DNA of 29,112 nucleotides from Reclinomonas americana ATCC 50394 (GCA_048213135.1 PS015191.1:42525-71636), one strand, 5' to 3'; positions 8,385-19,029 are shown, counted from the stretch's first letter. Program-made: numbers and translations. Notes: generated from the sequence alone by a model not told the origin.

Positions 8385-10765
8385 CTACATGCCCAGTAGG
8401 TTGGAGGCGTAGGCCATTGGACGCATGGCCGGGTGTGGCTGCGGAAAGAAAGGAGGGAATATTCTTACGTTCAGCTTGCACTGCTTCGTGTGTGACAAGA
8501 CATCGAGAACACGTACCACGGCGGCGAATTGTGTGTACATGGGCTTGCAGTCAGCGCCAAACTTAATAAATGCACCCTGGTTGCCCATCTGTGCGCCCCG
8601 CAGCGTGTGAATGACAGGCACGGACACGCAATCCGAAACTTTGCAAAGACTGAACCTGGTCGCAGTAATTCGGTGCCGAGAAGATGGTGATGCATCGACC
8701 GTTGTGGGCGACCTCGTAGCCCTTCTCCTTGACTTCGTGAGAGCGCACCAACAGCTGAGACGGCACATGTCAGTCCGGCGACAGAAGAAAAACCCCACCA
8801 AGGCACATACCTCCAGCTTGTTGCGATCGAGGAACTCGTTGGTGACATCGGGCCCGAATTGCACACCGACACCGCGCTTGGATGGCTGGCGTCCGCGCAT
8901 GAATCCAGGATCGCTCCACAGCATTTCACACATGAGACCTGCCATTGTCGTTAGCACCCGTTGTGCTTGGGATGGGACCAGAAAACACTCTCACCCGAGT
9001 CCGGAATCTCGCGGTTGCGGTCAATGGCGGCAATGTCGTCGAGCGTCACGCCATCGCTACGCAACAACAACTGATGTGAGGAGAACACACAAGGCTGGAC
9101 TGCCACACACTTCCACGTACCGCGAGAAGAGACCACCGTGCACCACCAACACCTTCTTGTTGATCACCAGGCCCAGAGGCAGCCAGTTGAACACCTCCAT
9201 AAACAATTCAAACACCTTTTCGCCCGTGTACCTGTGCGCGACGACAATCAGCAACCTCCTCCAGGAGAGAGCAGAGGAGCGGGGGCGAACGAAACTTGTG
9301 CTTCACTTCGCCCTCGAAACCGTACATGCGGTTGAGAGTGCGCGTCTCGTGGTTGCCGCGGGTGAGGAACAAGTGCGACGGGTAGAGGACCTTGAAGAGC
9401 AACAGCGTGAAGATCACTTCAAAGCTCCAGCTGCCGCGGTCCACAAAGTCCTGCGACAATCACAAGTCAGCAATGCACAAATTCCAAGAATGTGCAGTCG
9501 TCATGCGCAACTCCATTGAAATGATACGCATTCTGCTCCGACGGGTACCCGTTGATGGAGAAGATGTTGAGCAAGTCGTAGAACTGACCGTGCGTGTCGC
9601 CACACACAGTGATGGTGACACCGGTTTCTTCGCCGAGGTCGCCCACCGTCGCCGTCAGCAAATTCGATTCTGTCGACAGCACCTGCAGCGCCCGCAACAG
9701 CACGTCGCACACAAAGCGCCGGTGCAGACGACCACCATCCCGCAGGAAGTCGACCACCGACAGCACCCAGTCACGCGTCAGTGGTTCGCCAATCTCCAGT
9801 CGCGGTCCATTGTACGCCGGCTCCACCACTGCCTCCCCCCCGCGCACAGAATGAGACAGCAAAGCGGCATAGCAGAAGAAGAGGAGGAGGAGGGAAACGC
9901 AACGAATGCCGGCGNNNNNNNNNNNNNNNNNNNNGTGCCCAACTCGGCCATCTTTTACAACAACCGAGCCACGTGCGCCATGCGACTGGAGGAGTACGGG
10001 CAGGCGGTGGCCGATGCAACGTGTGCAATTGAGTTGGATCCGACGTTTGTCAAGGCGTACTTTAGACGCGGCTCGGCGCTCTTTGCAATGACCAAGCACG
10101 CCGAGGCGCTCGGCGACTTCAAGCACGTGGTGCAGATGTGCCCGACCGACCCCAATGCGCTGGAGAAGCTCAAGTTGTGCCAGAAGGAGAATCGCCGACT
10201 GCTCCTCGAGGAGGCCATTCAGACCGAGCAGCAGGGCAAGGCTCTCGTCTCCGCCGAGCTCAATCTNNNNNNNNNNNNNNNNNNNNNNNNNNNNNNNNNN
10301 NNNNNNNNNNNNNNNNNNNNNNNNNNNNNNNNNNNNNNNNNNNNNNNNNNNNNNNNNNNNNNNNNNNNNNNNNNNNNNNNNNNNNNNNNNNNNNNNNNNN
10401 NNNNNNNNNNNNNNNNNGAGCTCAATCGCCCGCGAGTACAAGTCCATCGCCAGCTGGTAGTGCTTCTCTGCGGTGGCACAAGGAGTGAGACATGTGCACG
10501 CTCATCTCTCTCTCACACACGCGCGCGCACCGCGAAAGGCGTCGTTGCCGAGGTTCTTCAGGCGCTCGCCCTCAAAGGCCGCCTCGGCGGGGTCCACAAA
10601 CACCAGTGCGGAACTGCTGCCGCCCTCGCCACTGCCAGACTCGGGACTGCTGTCGCCACCCGCGGCCACCACTTGCGAGGACAAGTCGGGGGAGGCGGTG
10701 CCAGAGGAGGCAGAGGAAGAGGCGCCAGGTGATGAGGCGTCGGACATGACCTCTTCGGCGCTCAT
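8385..10765 (-). CDS. PPP5C: Serine/threonine protein phosphatase 5 (TPR plus PPP catalytic domain); one internal block inverted in the assembly
   Basis: Minus-strand exons: 10765-10531, 10467-10428 (to gap), 9914-9904, 9828-9512, 9450-9296, 9231-9121, 9056-8995, 8938-8811, 8754-8656, 8588-8517 and 8438-8385 (TAG). After a Ser/Gly/Glu-rich N-terminus comes the first TPR ([18 protein letters not shown], then SRAIEL). The catalytic domain has all PPP motifs: [19 protein letters not shown] (across an intron), [25 protein letters not shown] and [11 protein letters not shown], and the C-terminus [11 protein letters not shown]5 dephosphorylates Ser/Thr; its TPR domain binds Hsp90 and inhibits the active site. 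TPR2 and TPR3 lie at 9935-10266 but on the opposite strand. The family call is secure and the mis-orientation is visible in the sequence. Confidence 0.95.
9915..9934. other. Assembly gap of 20 N
   Basis: A placeholder-length gap inside phosphatase 5, separating the catalytic part from the inverted TPR block. Confidence 0.99.
9935..10266 (+). CDS. PPP5C: TPR2-TPR3 block of protein phosphatase 5, in reverse orientation
   Basis: The plus strand is open for the full 332 bases. It encodes two TPR units: one around [20 protein letters not shown] ending AIELDP, and one around [20 protein letters not shown] ending VVQMCP, followed by a charged helix ([14 protein letters not shown]) and ...SAELN. This is the order expected between the first TPR helix pair (10467-10428) and the catalytic linker (9914-9904) of phosphatase 5, but both of those read on the minus strand. 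Reversed in place, the piece would give TPR1-TPR2-TPR3-catalytic domain, the known architecture. It is bounded by N runs on both sides, so a mis-oriented contig is much more likely than a biological inversion. Confidence 0.93.
10267..10427. other. Assembly gap (N run)
   Basis: 161 undetermined bases. The sequence GAGCTCAAT occurs just before and just after this gap (about 10255-10264 and 10428-10436), a short repeat around the palindrome GAGCTC that might have contributed to the faulty join. Confidence 0.95.
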
Positions 10766-10828
10766 CGCGTTGGCAGAGTAGAGTGTGCTTTCGTCGTTCA
10801 GCGGAACAACTGATCGTCGACGGAATGC
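10766..10828. promoter_or_regulatory. Very short divergent promoter
   Basis: Only 63 bases separate the phosphatase 5 start (10765, minus) from the start of the 19-exon gene (10829, plus), unless either has an unseen upstream exon. It must hold both 5' leaders and a shared promoter. I see no TATA-like motif. Confidence 0.5.
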
Positions 10829-13800
10829 ATGCAACTTGAGCGCGAGGCCTTTGCGCTGCTGCATGCAGACACGTTGCGTCTTCTTACCCCGCTTCTTCTC
10901 TCTCTATCTCCCTTCTCTCTCTCTCATGCATCACTCGCAGGTGCGTTCTGGAGGATGACTTGTCGGCGCTTCGTCGAGTGCACGCTGACAACAAGGAGGT
11001 GCCTGTGACGAGCAGGTGCGTGTCTGTCTATCTGCTGTTCATCGGGGTGCGCATCGCTGAGATCGCTGTGCAGGAATGCGGCGCTGAGTACGGCGTGTTA
11101 TTTGCTGTTTGGTGTGCATGTTGTCACCAACGAGGAGGAGACAGAGGAGAAGGAGACGCTGGTGGCACTGCAGTTGCGCGACGGAGGTGTCTGTCTGTGT
11201 GTGTGTCTTGCTCAGCTCATGGGTGATGCAGGAGGGAGCTTCGGTGGAGTGGCGCGTCGTCATTGTTGCGCGGTCCACCGCGACCATTGCTGCTCCGTGT
11301 GGCCATGCAGACGGCCGAGGTGAAAGAGGAGGAGTATCATGTGGAGTCGGTGGTGCGTCGCGGTAGGATGGATCGATCGCGCTTGCTGGCGATGGCAATG
11401 ACGACGACGACTGTGAATGGACTGGGCGCAACGACGGACGATCGGCGTGCTGTGAAACGGCGATTCCGCACCGCACGCAAGAGTATGGTGCGAGTGGTGA
11501 AGTACGCCGAGCGCGATGGCTGGCGATGCTGACAGTGCGTGTCACGCAGTGGAGTGCGCTGGTTGCTGAAAAGTCGACCGTGGGGTTGGAGGTGCTGCGG
11601 AGCTCTTCTTCCATCGGTTCTTTGCGACGGTTCGTATGCGCGAGTGCACTGCCTTCACAGCTGCGCTGTATGTGTTCATTCACACAAGTGCAGCGATGTG
11701 GACTTGTCGGCGACACTCGAGTCGTTTCTGGTACACTTGGATGCATGCGTGCGCCAGCTCGCCGAGTTGTCGGCTCTTGTTGGCGGTCACGGTCTGCTGC
11801 ACTGCACTCCCTTTGTCTACATTCGAACGCTTTCCTCACCCGAGTGGAACGCAGAGGATGCAACTGTCGCACAATTGATGTTGCACGAGGCATCACCATC
11901 ACCGAGCGGATGGCAGGCGTTGCAGATGGTTCCACCGATCCTGTTCGATCGACTTGCTGCTGGTCTGTGTGTGAATGTGTGCACTCTCGCCGTCTCTTCA
12001 CGCCATGCTCAACTATTCCTGCTGCCGATTGCAGTGCATCGCGTCGACGATCCGCTGTACAGCGTCCGTTTGTGCAGGGCACTGGGCGCGGTGCACTCCA
12101 GCGCACACCCCGTGGTGCGTGTGTGAGACCACGTGCGTGGGATCGAGGCCGTGAACAAACACCTGCATCTGCACAGGTACTCACCGACATGGTGTGCATC
12201 CCGACGCACGCTTGTCTCGCTGTGTGGGTGCGCTGGGCCATCGACACCGGCAATCTCCCACGACTTGCCGACCACATGGTGTCGGGATTGGAGTGGCCAC
12301 GGCGTCGTGTGGTTTCTGCTGGTCAGTGTTTGTCTCTCTCTCGCCTGCTATGAGGAGGCAGTGACTGACACGACTCGCAATGCTTGCAGCACTGGCGATT
12401 ATGTGCTCGGAGACGGCACGACAGTGGCGTGCGCATCGTGAGCGGCGCCTGACAGCACTGCGCGATGTTGGAGTGCTGCTGGCATCTCGGTGTGTGTGTG
12501 TGTGTGGCCAGTCACTCTCTCTCTCTCTATCGTCTGTTGACGTTGTGCTGGCTCACTTGTCCATCTCTCAGCATGTCGTCGCCTGCTTCATGGAGCGCCA
12601 TGCTGCAGTGCGTGCTGTGCGAGCTGGCGCAAGGCGATGATGAACAGGGACGACGATTGGCGGCTGGATGGCGAGCGACGCATCCGCGCATCGTCTCTCG
12701 ATATCCGGCCGTGCAGCACGTGCTCGATGGTCTCTCTCGTCGCGACGACATGCCGGCGTTGCGTGGACACGCACGACTAGGTCCATTTCGTTCCGACGAG
12801 GAGCACCCGGTGCGCTCCACTGCCGAGGCGCAATCCACTCGACGTCTCTTCTTGTCGAAGCAGCAGTCCGGTTTGTGTGAATCGCCCTCGTGCACGTGTG
12901 GATTGTTTGTGGCTCATTTGCATGCAGATGTTTCCGGCCTGTTGCTCTCTGGTCGCGATCCAATGCTACTGGCCACCGCCTATGCTCTCATGCGCGTCAG
13001 GGCGCCAACCGTCACTGATGAACGATGGATGCGTGACACGCGGGCACTGATGTCGCCGCATGAGTGGCTGCTGAAAACGCCAGAGAGCGCTGTCGATGAG
13101 TTCACAAAAGTTGAGTGTCCACGGTGTTTCGTCAACGACGACATTCTAACTCACGTGGGGACAGTTGCTGATCGAGGCGGGCAAAGCGCTACTCCCTACC
13201 GAACTCGAGCCGTGGAGTGTGCCGCCGCCCATGTTTGGTGAGACAGTGTGGTGGTTCTTCATGCACAAGCCTCTCTCTGTGACTCACTCCACTTCGTGAC
13301 CAGATCTCGCCTCTGCGATTCAAGCACCGATGCTGCGGCGACCGAACATGCGGGAAGCAGGAACAGCCGACAGCTTCCTCAGTCACCTCCATGTTGCGTG
13401 ACGAAGCGCCGTGCGCTTTCTCCTGCTGTTCCATTTGACTGACCTGTCTGTATCTGTTCAGCGGGTGTCAACAAGTCGACTGGCGAGTCAGCTGCCGATA
13501 CTGATGGCAGAAGAGCTGCACGAGTGGCAGGCCTATCGACAGAGTCGCCAGTGGCTGCTTCGTCCGAGTGCGTTCTTGTGGGCCGCAGTCGATGCTGCCG
13601 GAATCCGCTTTCGTGGAGGTGTGTGTGTGTGTCGTCGGAAGCAGCGAGATGTGACGGGAATGCGGTACTTACGCACGAGTGTGATTGCAGAGGTACTGTT
13701 CGAGGACGCTGTCGCGGCAGCGTCACAGCTGGAGCCTGCAGATGCACAACGGGCTCGCGATTCGTTTACGGCCCACGTGGGAGAGACCGTGGCCGCTGTT

Positions 13801-15269
13801 GTAACATACATGCATCATCCTCCCGACGCGTACACCGACGCACTGCTGTCCGAGATGTTGTTGCAGGCATGTCGATTGCTGTGTGCTTTCACTCCCAACA
13901 ATCTCCAATGCCTCGGTGGATCTTATCTTGCGCGATGCAGACGGGTGTGGTGCCGTTTTCGCTGGACGAGTTGCTCCTACAACGAGCCGCACGCTTGCAA
14001 CGTATTATCGATGTCCACCTGCAGCTTCGGCGTACCGTGTTGCAGCAGTTATGCCACACTTTTCTCTGCGTTTCAATACTTCAAGAGACTGACGCCTTCG
14101 GTTTTAGGTGGGTGGCCGATGATGTCGCCTGCGTGTGGCAGTTGCCCGGAAGCACGCTCGCCACGCATGTGTCGCGCATGCTCCACACTGGTGTGTGTGT
14201 GCGCGTGTATGATGCCCTGTTCCGCGAATCTCGCTTTCTCATGTTGATGCGGTGGGGAATAGTGACGAATGCAACTATGCGGGCGTCTCTTGTCGAAGAC
14301 TGGCGTTCGGCACTCCACGTCGCACAGCCGCTGCTGTGCCGTGCGCGCTCCGCATTTGTTGAACCGCTTCGATCGTCGCCACAGTTGCTGCTGCAAGGGT
14401 GCGTTGGAGTTTGGATTCACCGAGTGAGGGTCTTGACTCGCAAACTCATCGCCGAGCAGCACACTTGTACGCGTGCTGTCGGCCAAGTCTACGGCAATGG
14501 CTCGAATGGATCTGAGTGCGCTGCGATTTCCTGGATCGGCACTCGCTGAGCTGCGACGCAATGGCGACATGCAAGATGACGGTTTGTGTGCGGTTGCATG
14601 TTGCCGGTCTTTTCCCCACTTCGCGAACTCATCGTCGCGCGGATGGCAGAGATCTGTGAGTTTGTGGAACACTGGAGCTCGTGCGTGCAAATGGCGATGG
14701 ATGCAGTGGCTGTTTTCCACCATCGATCGACCAAGGCCTCTCGTCGGCACTGTGCATCTGTGGCGTGGGCAGGCGACTCACTGCTGCAGTTTGCACGCGA
14801 ATGTGGTCGCAGTCAAGGTTCGTTGCACTGATAGACAGCCACATGCAGTGTGCACCGCACTGATGCCTACATGGGTGCACAGCAACCCTCAGCGGTCTGC
14901 GTCGAGTGGTGTGGCCAGAGAGCGACACGGAATCGTGGGTCTCCGACCTGTGGGCCACCCTGTGGAGTGTGTTGTACAAGCGACGATCCGTGGAGTGGCC
15001 GGCTCCAGTGCAAAAGGTGCGCATGGTTCTTCGTCCCACACCTGTGTGCGTGTGTGTGCTGAACAATGTGACGCGCGCAGGAGCTGCTGTCGATTCTCGG
15101 CCTGGCCGAATTCTGGGGAATGGAGGAGACTGGCGAAGCAAATGTCAGCGAAGCCCGGCTGCCGCTCGTGGATTCAATTGTCGACGCAGTCATGGACGCT
15201 CTTCCGGGATATCGTCGATTGCACGAGATTGCAGGCGAGGCAGCGTACATGGCTCGGCAGCCACCATGA
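10829..15269 (+). CDS. Unrecognised large helical protein (about 1087 aa, 19 exons)
   Basis: Exons: 10829-10872, 10941-11015, 11074-11172, 11232-11487, 11550-11629, 11694-12114, 12177-12321, 12390-12489, 12572-13109, 13165-13237, 13304-13392, 13462-13618, 13691-13866, 13941-14047, 14108-14398, 14460-14581, 14650-14817, 14883-15016 and 15081-15269 (TGA). Every junction is in phase, strong evidence for one gene. The product is Leu/Ala-rich and looks mostly helical, with stretches such as LESFLVHLDACVRQLAEL, LLQRAARLQRIIDVHLQLRR and LPLVDSIVDAVMDALPGYRR. There is no signal peptide, membrane segment or catalytic motif. A helical-solenoid scaffold is possible, but I could not place it in any family. 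Exons 3-4 and a possible extra 72-base intron in exon 15 (14192-14263) are the weakest parts. Confidence 0.8.
13867..13940 (+). other. Candidate GC-AG intron
   Basis: Phase requires an intron leaving ...EMLLQ at 13866 and resuming with TGVVPFSLDELLLQ at 13941. The only donor in the right phase is GC: CAG followed by GCATGT, a good match to the GC-AG class. A nearby GT at 13871 gives the wrong phase and soon a stop. Confidence 0.5.
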
Positions 15270-15434
15270 AACGCAATAAGAGAGGGAGAGTTACAAAAAT
15301 TGAGTTCATTCGTGCAGGCAACGAAGCAGGGTACACACACAGAGAGTGAGAGAAGAGAGAGAGAGAAATACATAGAAAAAGGGGGGACGAGTCGTCGCAG
15401 CGCTTGTGGCGTCACGATAGACAGACCGCCACAA
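15270..15434. other. Convergent intergenic region
   Basis: 165 bases between the stops of two converging genes. It is A/G-rich with a GA run at about 15343-15366 and AATAAG just after the first stop at 15274. No gene seen. Confidence 0.5.
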
Positions 15435-17458
15435 TTAGGTGGCTGGTCTGGAGGGTGCCGCTGCACACAGGGCCAGCATCTCACGCACGGCCGCTACCCA
15501 CTTGTCTCGGTCCTCGGTGCTGGAGGCCAGAACATACACGGAATCCTTGGCTCCGTGTCCGTGTATCGTCACACCCAGCGTGCGACCAGCATCACCGTGA
15601 TCCTTGCCTGACGTATCCGAAATGCCGTCCTCCGTGTCACGCACCACCACTGCATCGCGAGTCAGCAAAACGATGGGGACAGGGAGAGANNNNNNNNNNN
15701 NNNNNNNNNGGCAAAGAACGAGACAGAAAGAGAGCAGAGGGAGAGAGAAAGGCAGGAGAGAGAACGGAAGGAGGGAGGATAAGGCCAAAGAGAGGGAGAG
15801 AGAAAAGGCAAAGAACGAGACAGGAAAGAGGGCGGAGGGAGGGAGGAAAGGCAAAGAACGAGACAGCAAGACAGCGGAGGAGAGAGAAAAAGGCAAAGAA
15901 AGACAGGAAAGAGAGCGGAGGGAGGGAGAAAAAGGCCAAGAGAGAGAGAGAAAGGCAAAGAACAAGACAGAAAGAGAGTGGAGGGAGGGAGAAAAGGCCA
16001 AGAGAGAGACAGAGAAAGAGAAAGGGAGAGAAAGAGAGGGGAGGAGGGAGAAAAAGGCCAAGAGAGTGGAGGGAGGGAGAAAGGCAAAGAAAGAGAGAGG
16101 AGAGAGAGAGAGAGCGAGAAAGAGCTGGGGAAGAGAGAGAGAAAGAGACACACCTCGTGAGAAGGAACTTGAGCTGCGACGAGAACGCCATTGGATGGAG
16201 CACTCGGAAACGCATAGTGTGAAGTAGCGACCGTGTGGTGCACCGCGGCCGTCCTTGGTGAACTTCTTCAACACCGCTCCCTTTTCGCACGCCTTGAGAC
16301 CCTGCGCACAGTCGGTGAGCATAAAGAGCACCTCTCGTGCCCCACGATAAGCAAACCTCGCTCTTGGCGCTCTNNNNNNNNNNNNNNNNNNNNCCGGCAC
16401 ATCATAGTGCATCAGCGCACCCGTATCGACGCGCGGCGACTCGGCGACCGGCGACGCGGCCGCATCACTCCGCGGTGGGCTCTGCGGTGGTGGCGAGCGC
16501 GCAGCATCCTCATCCGCCGGCGCCAAGCGGAATCGCATCGGCGACGCCGCACGAGCCACTGGCGACGTGGCGCGCGGCGCCGGCGACGCACTGCGTCGCG
16601 TCTCCACCGTCAACGGAGCCGGCTGCGACGACGACGGTTGTGGCGCCGTTGGTGGCGGCTGCGGCGGCGGCGACATGGGCTTCTTCACAGGCGAGCGCGG
16701 TGTGCAATCCGACGCCGTCTCCGCATCAAACTCAAACAACTCCTCCGGCGCATAGTAGCCCGGCGGTGGCGCCACCGACGGTTTCTCCGGCAGGAAGCGC
16801 GGCTCGGTGGTGCCAAACGGTGGCGGCTTGCNNNNNNNNNNNNNNNNNNNNNNNNNNNNNNNNNNNNNNNNNNNNNNNNNNNNNNNNNNNNNNNNNNNNN
16901 NNNNNNNNNNNNNNNNNNNNNNNNNNNNNNNNNNNNNNNNNNNNNNNNNNNNNNNNNNNNNNNNNNNNNNNNNNNNNNNNNNNNNNNNNNNNNNNNNNNN
17001 NNNNNNNNGGTTCTTGCTCGCCGCCAGCAACGCCGTCGGCGACAGCACCGGCTTCAGCACCGTCGGAGGAGGTGCCGCACCGAAATCCGACGGTGGCGAG
17101 TACACCACAGCGCTCTCCGGCTCCTCCTGCTCCCGCCACGATCACGATCATCATCTCTCATCACAGACACAGACTCACTCACCGACACATAATCCGGCGG
17201 AAATCGGCCTGCGCGACTGCCAAAGGCTGCGCCGCGCGGTCCCCGCGTCTTCATCTCCTTGGGACCGAGACGCACGAGCACAGGGCGATGGCGATGCCGA
17301 GGCGAGCGCGCCGCAGTCGCTGCTCCAGCCGGCGATTGCGGAGACGCCGGCTGCTGCTTCTTCTGCTTCTCACCCGCACCAGCAGCACCACCACCACCAC
17401 CACCAGCCGACGGTGATCGCGACGAGGAGGCCGGTGGCGACTGCACCTTGCTCGACAT
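15435..17458 (-). CDS. Pro/Ser-rich protein with C-terminal PH domain
   Basis: Visible exons: 17458-17183, 17126-17009 (to gap), 16831-16394, 16373-16357, 16301-16154 and 15649-15435 (TAA). The N-terminal half is disordered and rich in Pro, Ser and Ala (MSSKVQSPPASSSRSPS, VYSPPSDF, many SP sites) with a Gly run. The C-terminus is a pleckstrin-homology domain: first strands CEKGAVLKKFTKDGRGAPHGRYFTL, a VSECSIQW strand, then TLGVTIHGHGAKDSVYVLASS and the final helix EDRDKWVAAVREML with its invariant Trp. PH domains bind phosphoinositides or proteins at membranes. The last intron (15650-16153) splits the PH domain and holds a purine-rich tandem repeat. Two gaps leave residues missing. It may be a membrane or cytoskeletal adaptor; the ligand is unknown. 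Confidence 0.85.
15690..15709. other. Assembly gap of 20 N
   Basis: A placeholder-length gap within the repeat-filled intron of the PH-domain gene; the true repeat length is probably longer. Confidence 0.99.
15710..16150. repeat. Purine-rich minisatellite in an intron of the PH-domain gene
   Basis: The plus strand is almost entirely A and G with scattered C. An imperfect unit of roughly 40-45 bases recurs: GGCAAAGAACGAGACAG, then AAAGAGAGCGGAGG, then GAGGGAGAAAAAGG. At least eight copies can be recognised, with internal GA runs. On the coding strand of the host gene this is an extended polypyrimidine tract just after the splice donor at 16153. The N gap lies at its left edge. The long frames through it on both strands are repeat artefacts. 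Confidence 0.85.
16374..16393. other. Assembly gap of 20 N
   Basis: A placeholder-length gap inside the PH-domain gene, between the Pro/Ser-rich part and a short exon fragment encoding SAKSE. Both sides read on the minus strand, so no orientation problem is seen. Confidence 0.99.
16832..17008. other. Assembly gap (N run)
   Basis: 177 undetermined bases inside the disordered part of the PH-domain gene. Both sides read as Pro-rich coding sequence on the minus strand. Confidence 0.99.
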
Positions 17459-17723
17459 GACTGTGCGTGGGGGAGAGCAAGAGGAGAGTGTGTGAATGTC
17501 GCGCGTTTAGAAACCGACGCCCACGCGCACTCGCTCTTTCTCTGCTTCAAGGCACAAACGCACAACGCTCACTCGCACCCCACTGACACAGAGACGGCAG
17601 GAGAAGAGAGAGACACACGCAAACCTGACTGTGATTAGATCGATATTTCGGGGTTACCACGGCGCAATTCCGTCCCTCGCGGCATACGGTGACCCGTTCA
17701 TTGTTTTGTTTTTGGTGAAGAGA
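17459..17723. promoter_or_regulatory. Divergent promoter region
   Basis: 265 bases between the starts of the PH-domain gene (minus) and the membrane protein (plus). It has short GA and CA tracts and a relatively AT-rich patch near 17630-17650. The plus-strand frame is open back to an ATG at 17631, so a longer N-terminus for the membrane protein cannot be excluded. Confidence 0.45.
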
Positions 17724-19029
17724 ATGCTGCGTCGATTGTTGCATGCACCGGCGAGTGAATCGTATCAGCGGCAAGGCCGCGAGAAGGCACTGCATGAGCT
17801 GTCCGCGCTCAGTCGCAGCCCGGGACTGAGCACCGCCGAGCGTGCAAAGTACAGAGTTGCGTGCTTGTGGCACGTGCCCGCTGCTCACTCACTCTCACTC
17901 TTTCTCTCTTGCTGCTCAACAGACGCACGTGGAGGAGCTGAAGACCATGTGGAAGGAGAACATTAGCTGCACCACGCGAGTGTTCCTGCTGGCGCCGCTC
18001 GTGCTGTCGCTGTTGGTGTTGGCGGTGTATGTGGCGCAGCACAAGGTGGTGGCGCAGGAGGCACCGCTGCTGACTGCGCGCGAGGGCATGTGTGCCTCGT
18101 TGCCGTGGAGCTTCCTGCTCGCCGCGCTCTTGACCCTCGCCGTGCCCGTGCTCGCTGGCGCTCCACTCGGTACGTCACGCACTGCTCTCTCTCTCACTTT
18201 CCCGCACTCCTCTTGTTTTTTCTCATGGCGTGTGGCGTTGCTGCAGCGTGGTTGCACCTGGCCAACTTTGTCGGCGGTCTGCTCAACTCGGTGGCGGCGT
18301 CGTGCATTGGCGGCGTCGGTGTGCTGTGCTACGCCGGTCCGCTGCTGGCCGCACTCGCCGGCGGTCTCTACGGCAGCTCGCACTCGCTCTACGACGAGTC
18401 GTACCTGACGACGGCGTTCAGCACCGGCTCGCTGACCGGCGCCATCCTGTCGGCGGTGGTGTTCCCGCAGTTTGGCTCGTTTGCCGAGCTGCTCACCGAT
18501 CTCACCGGCACCCAGTTCTACATTAGCAACGCCTGCGCTGCGTGGGAGTCGTACCCGGTCCCGGTGGCGCTGGCTGGCGCACTGGTGGCCTCGGTGCTCA
18601 TTATCTCGATTGCCGGCTCGTTCCGCTCGCTGGTGCCCGAGTTTATCGTGTCGCTGGCGTTTGTGTCGCTGCTGGCCTCGGTGCTGCTCATTGGTCCGGC
18701 GCTGTTCTTCACCGACGCCCTGTCGCCATGGACTCTGTCGCAGTCGCTCGCTCGCCTGGCGCTGGTACCAGTGGCTAGGTTTGTTGCTCCTCCGTGTCTC
18801 TAGAACATGGGCTTCTGATCTAACTGTATCATGCAGCTACGTGATCGAGGCTGTGCTGCGCTCGCTGCTCGCCCGCGACGCTCTGCGACGCAGTGTGGTG
18901 GCCTCGGCACTGCTGCTGTCGCTGGCTGGAGCGCTGGCGGTTCTCGCGTACCGCGTGTCGCCTGCTGTCGCCAGCAACGCCTGCGCGGCGTACCACCACC
19001 TGGTGTCGTTCCTCACCCGCTCCCAATAA
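17724..19029 (+). CDS. Multi-pass membrane protein of unknown family (about 367 aa)
   Basis: Four exons, all in phase: 17724-17855, 17923-18169, 18247-18778 and 18837-19029 (TAA). The cytosolic-looking N-terminus (about 60 residues) contains MLRRLLHAPASESYQRQG. About seven or eight hydrophobic segments follow, including VFLLAPLVLSLLVLAVYV, SFLLAALLTLAVPVLAG, two small-residue-rich helices around NFVGGLLNSVAASCIGG and PLLAALAGGLYG, VALAGALVASVLIISIAG, FIVSLAFVSLLASVLLIG and VVASALLLSLAGALAVLAY. There is no cleavable signal peptide. The Gly/Ala/Ser-rich helices suggest tight packing as in transporters or lipid-modifying enzymes, but I recognise no signature. The start was chosen as the first ATG after the presumed leader; an in-frame ATG lies 31 codons upstream. 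Confidence 0.8.

Noticed and set aside
9935-10266. A genuine biological inversion, or a separate plus-strand TPR gene
   Set aside because: The block is bounded by N on both sides, lacks its own start and stop, and exactly supplies the TPR repeats missing from phosphatase 5.
11539-12126. A stand-alone 195-codon plus-strand gene
   Set aside because: Its first part crosses an intron (11630-11693). The rest is exon 6 of the 19-exon gene and is in phase with its neighbours.
15710-16150. Tandem repeats considered as a CRISPR-like array
   Set aside because: Units are contiguous and imperfect, with no unique spacers, and lie in an intron of a eukaryotic gene.
15435-17108. A 557-codon minus-strand frame reading straight through the PH gene and the repeat
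   Set aside because: It includes the intron 15650-16153, where the reading is Leu/Ser/Phe repeats from a polypyrimidine tract. Splicing it out restores the PH domain.
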